10,461 bases of DNA from the NCBI GenBank assembly GCA_030066475.1, contig JASJBO010000200.1, forward strand, positions 1-10,461, given 5' to 3'. Positions within the stretch are counted from its first letter, which is position 1; each line of letters opens with the position of its first letter. This stretch comes from Myxococcota bacterium. Its GTDB lineage: Bacteria; Myxococcota_A; UBA9160; PR03. Below, one piece after another: positions 7,664-10,461 of the stretch. The notes beneath the pieces are model-generated. The model saw nothing but the letters and a program-made list of their open reading frames with translations, made no database searches and had not been told where the DNA came from. A program made the position numbers and the translations under genes.

Positions 7664-7760
7664 GGCCCCGTCCTCCGTCGGAGGGCCTCCGCAGGGGGCC
7701 TCAGACGGGCTGGCTCACCGTTCGGTCCATCCCCCGAGAGGGGACCCCCCTAGACGGGGG
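7664..7760 (-). promoter_or_regulatory. Hairpin-rich 5' leader of mgtE
   Basis: Reading toward mgtE on the minus strand, two adjacent GC hairpins come first: CCCCC/GGGGG at 7760-7756 with about 7750-7745 (loop about 5), and TCCCC/GGGGA at 7744-7740 with 7734-7730. A third structure then has outer arms GGCCCC/GGGGCC (7700-7695 with 7669-7664) enclosing CCTCC-GAC-GGAGG (7684-7672). Its 3' arm GGAGG is the only good Shine-Dalgarno for mgtE, so folding would hide it. I do not see the conserved core of the M-box Mg2+ riboswitch. Regulation by Mg2+ or another signal is inference. Confidence 0.4.
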
Positions 7761-8103
7761 CTGCTCGGCGTCGTTGAGCGTGGCTTCCATCTCTTGCGAT
7801 CGCTTTCTACCGCATCTCCCAGGGCTCCGCTAACGCCCCAAAACTGCGCGGAATCCGGGACTTGAGCGCCTCGCGATCGCCGCGAACGCCGGTTCTTTCG
7901 GGGCGCGCGGCTCCCCCCGGGCCTATCGGCTCGCGCTCGCTCGCGACTGAGGGAGCGCAAGGCGGCGGCGCTGCGTGTCTAACCCTAGGGGAAACACCGC
8001 AACCACAGCATTCCGGCGTCTTGCACCCCGCTGTTGCGCAATCAGTTTCGCTGCGGAACCCCACTTCTTTTCCCGGGAAGAGGATCGAATAGGGTAAGAT
8101 CAT

Positions 8104-8235
8104 GGGACCGTAGCCCCGGGGGAAGGGGATGCGTGCTGGAGACACCGTCGGGTCCCGATGCCCCATCGGGTGGGACCATCGAGGCGGGATCCGGAACGCA
8201 GCCATCGGTCGGCGTCCCCTGTTCGGCGAACGGGG
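8104..8235 (+). promoter_or_regulatory. Structured 5' leader of khpA with alternative pairings
   Basis: GGTCCC at 8151-8156 can pair with either of two identical GGGACC copies, at 8104-8109 or 8172-8177. A third option is CCCGATG/CATCGGG (8154-8160 with 8164-8170), which uses the same CCC. Just before the gene, CCCC-T-GTTC / GAAC-GGGG (8216-8224 with 8228-8235) forms an 8-bp hairpin with one bulge. It touches the AGGGG ribosome-binding site (8236-8240). The pattern is switch-like but matches no riboswitch family I know. Confidence 0.35.
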
Positions 8236-8245
8236 AGGGGCACTC

Positions 8246-8479
8246 GTGAAGCAGCTCATCGAAGCGATCGTGCAAGCGCTCGTGGACAAGCCGGACGAGG
8301 TACAGATCAAGGAGGTGATCGGGGAGCACGCGCACGTTCTCGAGCTGGTGGTCGCCAAGGAAGATCTGGGCAAGGTGATCGGGAAGGGCGGGGCGCACGC
8401 GTCGGCCATCCGGACCATCATGGCAGCGGCCAGCGGCAAGGAGAAGAAGCGCTACATCCTGGAGATCATCGAGCACTAG
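8246..8479 (+). CDS. khpA: KH-domain RNA-binding protein KhpA
   Basis: This 77-residue single-domain type II KH protein is cytoplasmic and binds RNA. In Gram-positives it pairs with KhpB/Jag and affects cell division and translation. It matches the family across its full length: LIEAIVQALVDKPDEV at the N-terminus, VVAKEDLGKVIGKGG with the RNA-binding GxxG loop (GKGG, 46-49), then AIRTIMAAASGK and a final LEIIEH. The loop reads GKGG where the family usually has GKQG. The start is the GTG at 8246, with AGGGG 5 bases upstream; a longer open frame begins at 8129 but its extra residues do not belong to the family. In many bacteria khpA lies between rpsP and rimM with ffh and trmD. Here it stands alone between mgtE and an acyl-CoA synthetase. 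Confidence 0.93.
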   Translation: MKQLIEAIVQALVDKPDEVQIKEVIGEHAHVLELVVAKEDLGKVIGKGGAHASAIRTIMAAASGKEKKRYILEIIEH

Positions 8480-8484
8480 CTCGT

Positions 8485-8513
8485 CCTGCCCTCGGCGGAT
8501 CCTCTGGTACTCT
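8485..8513 (+). promoter_or_regulatory. Candidate promoter of the acyl-CoA synthetase gene
   Basis: CTGCCC (8486-8491) and TACTCT (8508-8513) are 16 bases apart, or CCTGCC with 17. The -10 ends 31 bases before the GTG of the next gene. It resembles the alaC promoter (TTGCCC, 17 bases, TACTCT). It begins only 6 bases after the khpA stop, so the gene may be read both from here and by read-through. Confidence 0.4.
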
Positions 8514-8544
8514 CCGGCCGCTGTCGAGCAACCGGAGGACCGCC

Positions 8545-10371
8545 GTGGCCATCGAGGCCCCCCTGTTCGACGCGCCGCCCGCGATCGGCGCCCAGATCGA
8601 AGCTCGCGCTCGGCACCCCGAGATCTCCGGCCGCGTCTTCCTGTGCCAGGGCGACCGCGCCTGGACCTATCGCCAGTACCGCGACGAGTGTGTTCGTCTG
8701 GCGCACTTCCTGCGCGGCCGGCTCGGGGCGATCGACGAGGAGCGCCCCGGTCATGTGGCGATGCTGCTCGACAACCACCTCGAGCTGCTGTCGCTCTACG
8801 GCGGCTGTGCCTACGCGGGTCTGACCCTGTTCGGGGTCAACACCGGGCTGCGCGGAGACACGCTGGCCGGCGTGCTGGATCAGTCGCGTGCCCGCGTGCT
8901 GGTCGTCGACGAGCGGCTGCTGCCCGAGGTGGAGCGCGTCGCCCCCCGCCTCCAGCACGTGGCGCCCGAGAACCTGCTGGTGCTCCGCACCGCCGACGGC
9001 TCCGAGCTGGCGGCCGCACGCGACCTGCTGAGCCGTGTGGACGCCGAGGTGGCGCCCTCCGGCTGCGCGCTCGACCCGCCCGACGTCGCGGTCGACCCCA
9101 ACGCGAACCTGATGGTGATCTACACGTCGGGGACGACCGGGCTGCCCAAGGGCATCAACAACAACCACCTCAAGTTCTTCCTGATCGGCAAGGCGGTGTC
9201 CGGCAACCTGGGCCTGAACCCCGACGACCGCGGCTACGCCTGCATGCCGCTGTTCCACTCCAACGCGATGTTCCTGGGCTTCCATCCCGCGCTCGAGGCG
9301 TGCGCCAGCCTGGCGCTGCGCGAGCGCTTCAGCGCCAGTGGCTTCGTGCCCGACGTACTCGAGCACGGCGTCTCGTACTGGAACTACGTCGGCGAGCCCG
9401 TCCACTACATCCTGGGCGCGCTCGAGTCACGCTACGAGGGCGACGAGGAGCGGATCGTGGAGGAGGTGGCGCGCCATCCGCGCAACCGCCTGCGCCACGC
9501 GATCGGCAACGGCTGCTCGCCGCCGGACATCGACCGCTTCACCCGCTGGCTCGGCCTCGAGGACATGTTCGAGCTGTACGGGTCCACCGAGGCCACGATC
9601 AGCACCTTCCGCAAGAAGGGCGATCCCCGCGGCAGTGTGGGCGAGGTGAACGACGCGGACGTGAGGATCCTGGGCGAGGACGGCCGGGAGTGTCCGCCCG
9701 CCGAGCTCGGCGCCGACGGACGCATCCTGAACTACGAGGCCGCGGTCGGCGAGATCTGCCGGGTGGCGGCCGACACCGGGCTGTTCCAGGGCTACTACGA
9801 GAACCCCGAGGCGAACGACAGCAAGTACTGCGACGGCGTCTACCACTCGGGCGACCTCGGCCACATCCTGGTACGCGACGGCCGGCGCTTCCTGTTCTTC
9901 GACGGCCGCACCGACGACTGGATCCGCAAGGACGGCGAGAACTTCTCGGCCGCCCAGGTGGGGCGTCTGCTCGAAGAGCACGCCGACGTCGACATGGCGG
10001 TCGCCTACGGCGTGCCGTGCGCGGTCTCGGACGAGCTGGTGATGGCCGCCTTGAAGCTGCGCCCCGGCGTCGCCTTCGATCCGCAGTCGTTCTTCGACTT
10101 CTGCGAGCGCCAGGTCACCGAGGGCGGCATGGACCGCAAGTGGTTCCCGGACTTCGTGCGCATCGTGGAGGAGTTCGAGTTCACCCAGACCCAGAAGGTC
10201 CTGGTGCGCAACCTCAAGGCGCTCCACTTCAACCGCCGCCGCCTGCCCGATGCGCCCCTCCACTGGCGCGAGCGCGGCGATACCGGCTTCAAGCCGTTCG
10301 GAGTCGACGACTACGAGGCGCTCCGGTCCCGCTTCGAGGCGGCCGAGCGTCTGAGGCTGCTCGAGGGGTAG
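8545..10371 (+). CDS. FATP/very-long-chain acyl-CoA synthetase (AMP-binding)
   Basis: This 608-residue adenylate-forming enzyme should activate a fatty or other bulky carboxylic acid to its CoA thioester via an acyl-AMP. The ATP loop YTSGTTGLPKG is at 193-203, YGSTEA at 345-350, YHSGDLG at 433-439, and the hinge and A8 region DGRTDDWIRKDGENFSA starts at 453. The C-terminal lysine candidate is Lys551 in TQTQKVLV. Several segments point to the FATP/VLACS branch rather than FadD: GVNTGLRGDTL, MPLFHSNAMFLG, RFSASGFVPDVLEHGVSYWNYVGEPVHYIL, and GEN followed by F-S. The length is also typical of that branch. Substrate (very long chain, bile-acid-like, steroid side chain) cannot be told. GTG start with GGAGGA at 8534-8539. 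No hydrophobic N-terminal anchor is evident, so it is probably soluble or peripheral. Confidence 0.9.
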   Translation: MAIEAPLFDAPPAIGAQIEARARHPEISGRVFLCQGDRAWTYRQYRDECVRLAHFLRGRLGAIDEERPGHVAMLLDNHLELLSLYGGCAYAGLTLFGVNTGLRGDTLAGVLDQSRARVLVVDERLLPEVERVAPRLQHVAPENLLVLRTADGSELAAARDLLSRVDAEVAPSGCALDPPDVAVDPNANLMVIYTSGTTGLPKGINNNHLKFFLIGKAVSGNLGLNPDDRGYACMPLFHSNAMFLGFHPALEACASLALRERFSASGFVPDVLEHGVSYWNYVGEPVHYILGALESRYEGDEERIVEEVARHPRNRLRHAIGNGCSPPDIDRFTRWLGLEDMFELYGSTEATISTFRKKGDPRGSVGEVNDADVRILGEDGRECPPAELGADGRILNYEAAVGEICRVAADTGLFQGYYENPEANDSKYCDGVYHSGDLGHILVRDGRRFLFFDGRTDDWIRKDGENFSAAQVGRLLEEHADVDMAVAYGVPCAVSDELVMAALKLRPGVAFDPQSFFDFCERQVTEGGMDRKWFPDFVRIVEEFEFTQTQKVLVRNLKALHFNRRRLPDAPLHWRERGDTGFKPFGVDDYEALRSRFEAAERLRLLEG

Positions 10372-10379
10372 CGCTCCCG

Positions 10380-10413
10380 CCAACGGGGCGAAGAACGGTT
10401 TGGCCCCCGTCGG
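10380..10413 (+). terminator. Hairpin after the acyl-CoA synthetase gene
   Basis: CCAACGGGG (10380-10388) pairs with CCCCGTCGG (10405-10413) in eight of nine positions around a 16-base loop, starting 8 bases past the stop codon. No T tract follows, so it would be an imperfect intrinsic terminator or just an RNA 3'-end stabiliser. The remaining bases to the window end hold no gene I can support. Confidence 0.3.
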
Positions 10414-10461
10414 TTACCAGCTCGTACTCGGGGGGGATTCCCCACCGGGTCGGACGGCGGC

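Larger units (their letters stand above)
7658..8245. other. 588-bp divergent intergenic region between mgtE and khpA
   Basis: No protein gene is supported on either strand; the open frames here have no family signature and no ribosome-binding site. It holds the mgtE leader (7658-7760) and the khpA leader (about 8100-8245). It also has a near-perfect 16-bp palindrome centred on TTCCCGGGAA (8070-8079) and an inverted repeat GCAAC-CAC-AGC / GCTGTTGC (7999-8009 with 8030-8037). A perfect TTGCGCAA (8034-8041) overlaps that second arm. A TAAGAT at 8095-8100 could be a -10 for khpA but has no acceptable -35. No tRNA, rRNA or recognised riboswitch is visible. Confidence 0.6.

Noticed and set aside
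7658..7790. Possible short leader peptide upstream of mgtE starting with ATG at 7790
   Set aside because: There is no properly spaced ribosome-binding site, and the frame runs past the mgtE start in another frame without an mgtL-like organisation.
7807..8439. Minus-strand open frame across the mgtE/khpA gap with a cysteine cluster (CATAGCKTPECCGCG) that looked like a metal-binding site
   Set aside because: It runs antisense through khpA and its leader, lacks a ribosome-binding site and any family signature, and the cysteine cluster coincides with an inverted repeat in the DNA.
10400..10440. Possible promoter for a gene beyond the window (TTGGCC ... TACTCG)
   Set aside because: The spacing is 19 bases with this -35 and the -10 lacks the final T; the target gene is not in the window.

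Overview
This is a very GC-rich bacterial window (roughly 70% GC by eye) with strong G/C preference at third codon positions and frequent GTG starts (alaC, ribE, the tandem thioredoxin-fold gene, khpA and the acyl-CoA synthetase). Base composition, the alaC-hom-thrC gene order and a FATP-type acyl-CoA synthetase suit an uncultured deltaproteobacterium-like lineage (Myxococcota, Binatota/Desulfobacterota-type). This is an inference from style; no marker gene fixes the taxon.

Layout. 1-269: 3.8 copies of a 42-bp tandem repeat, followed by a long inverted repeat. 276-785 (minus): a short-chain dehydrogenase that has lost its whole catalytic middle by an in-frame deletion. 823-5423 (plus): a promoter and a tight four-gene operon, alaC (alanine/PLP aminotransferase), hom (homoserine dehydrogenase with ACT domain), thrC (plant-like threonine synthase) and ribE (riboflavin synthase). 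Junctions are a 4-bp overlap, 2 bp and 4 bp. 5425-5508: an orphan 3' end of a lost gene. 5538-6233 (plus): a two-domain thioredoxin/GST-N-fold protein with its own promoter and ribosome-binding site. 6299-7657 (minus): an MgtE magnesium transporter, convergent with the previous gene. 7658-8245: a 588-bp divergent intergenic region rich in hairpins. 8246-8479 (plus): the small KH-domain RNA-binding protein KhpA. 8545-10371 (plus): a FATP/very-long-chain acyl-CoA synthetase with its own promoter, followed by a hairpin.

How the genes work together. Hom and ThrC are steps of the aspartate-to-threonine pathway (aspartate semialdehyde to homoserine; phosphohomoserine to threonine). AlaC is a common operon partner that links alanine, pyruvate and glutamate pools. 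Homoserine kinase is not in the window. RibE, the last step of riboflavin synthesis, is an unusual passenger. The remaining genes are independent housekeeping or lipid-metabolism units.

I see mainly ordinary core metabolism and no defence system, mobile element, CRISPR array or secondary-metabolite cluster. The most interesting points are the internally deleted SDR, the orphan coding tail after ribE, the plant-like ThrC, an Arg replacing the signature Gly in the Hom ACT domain, and the structured leaders of mgtE and khpA.
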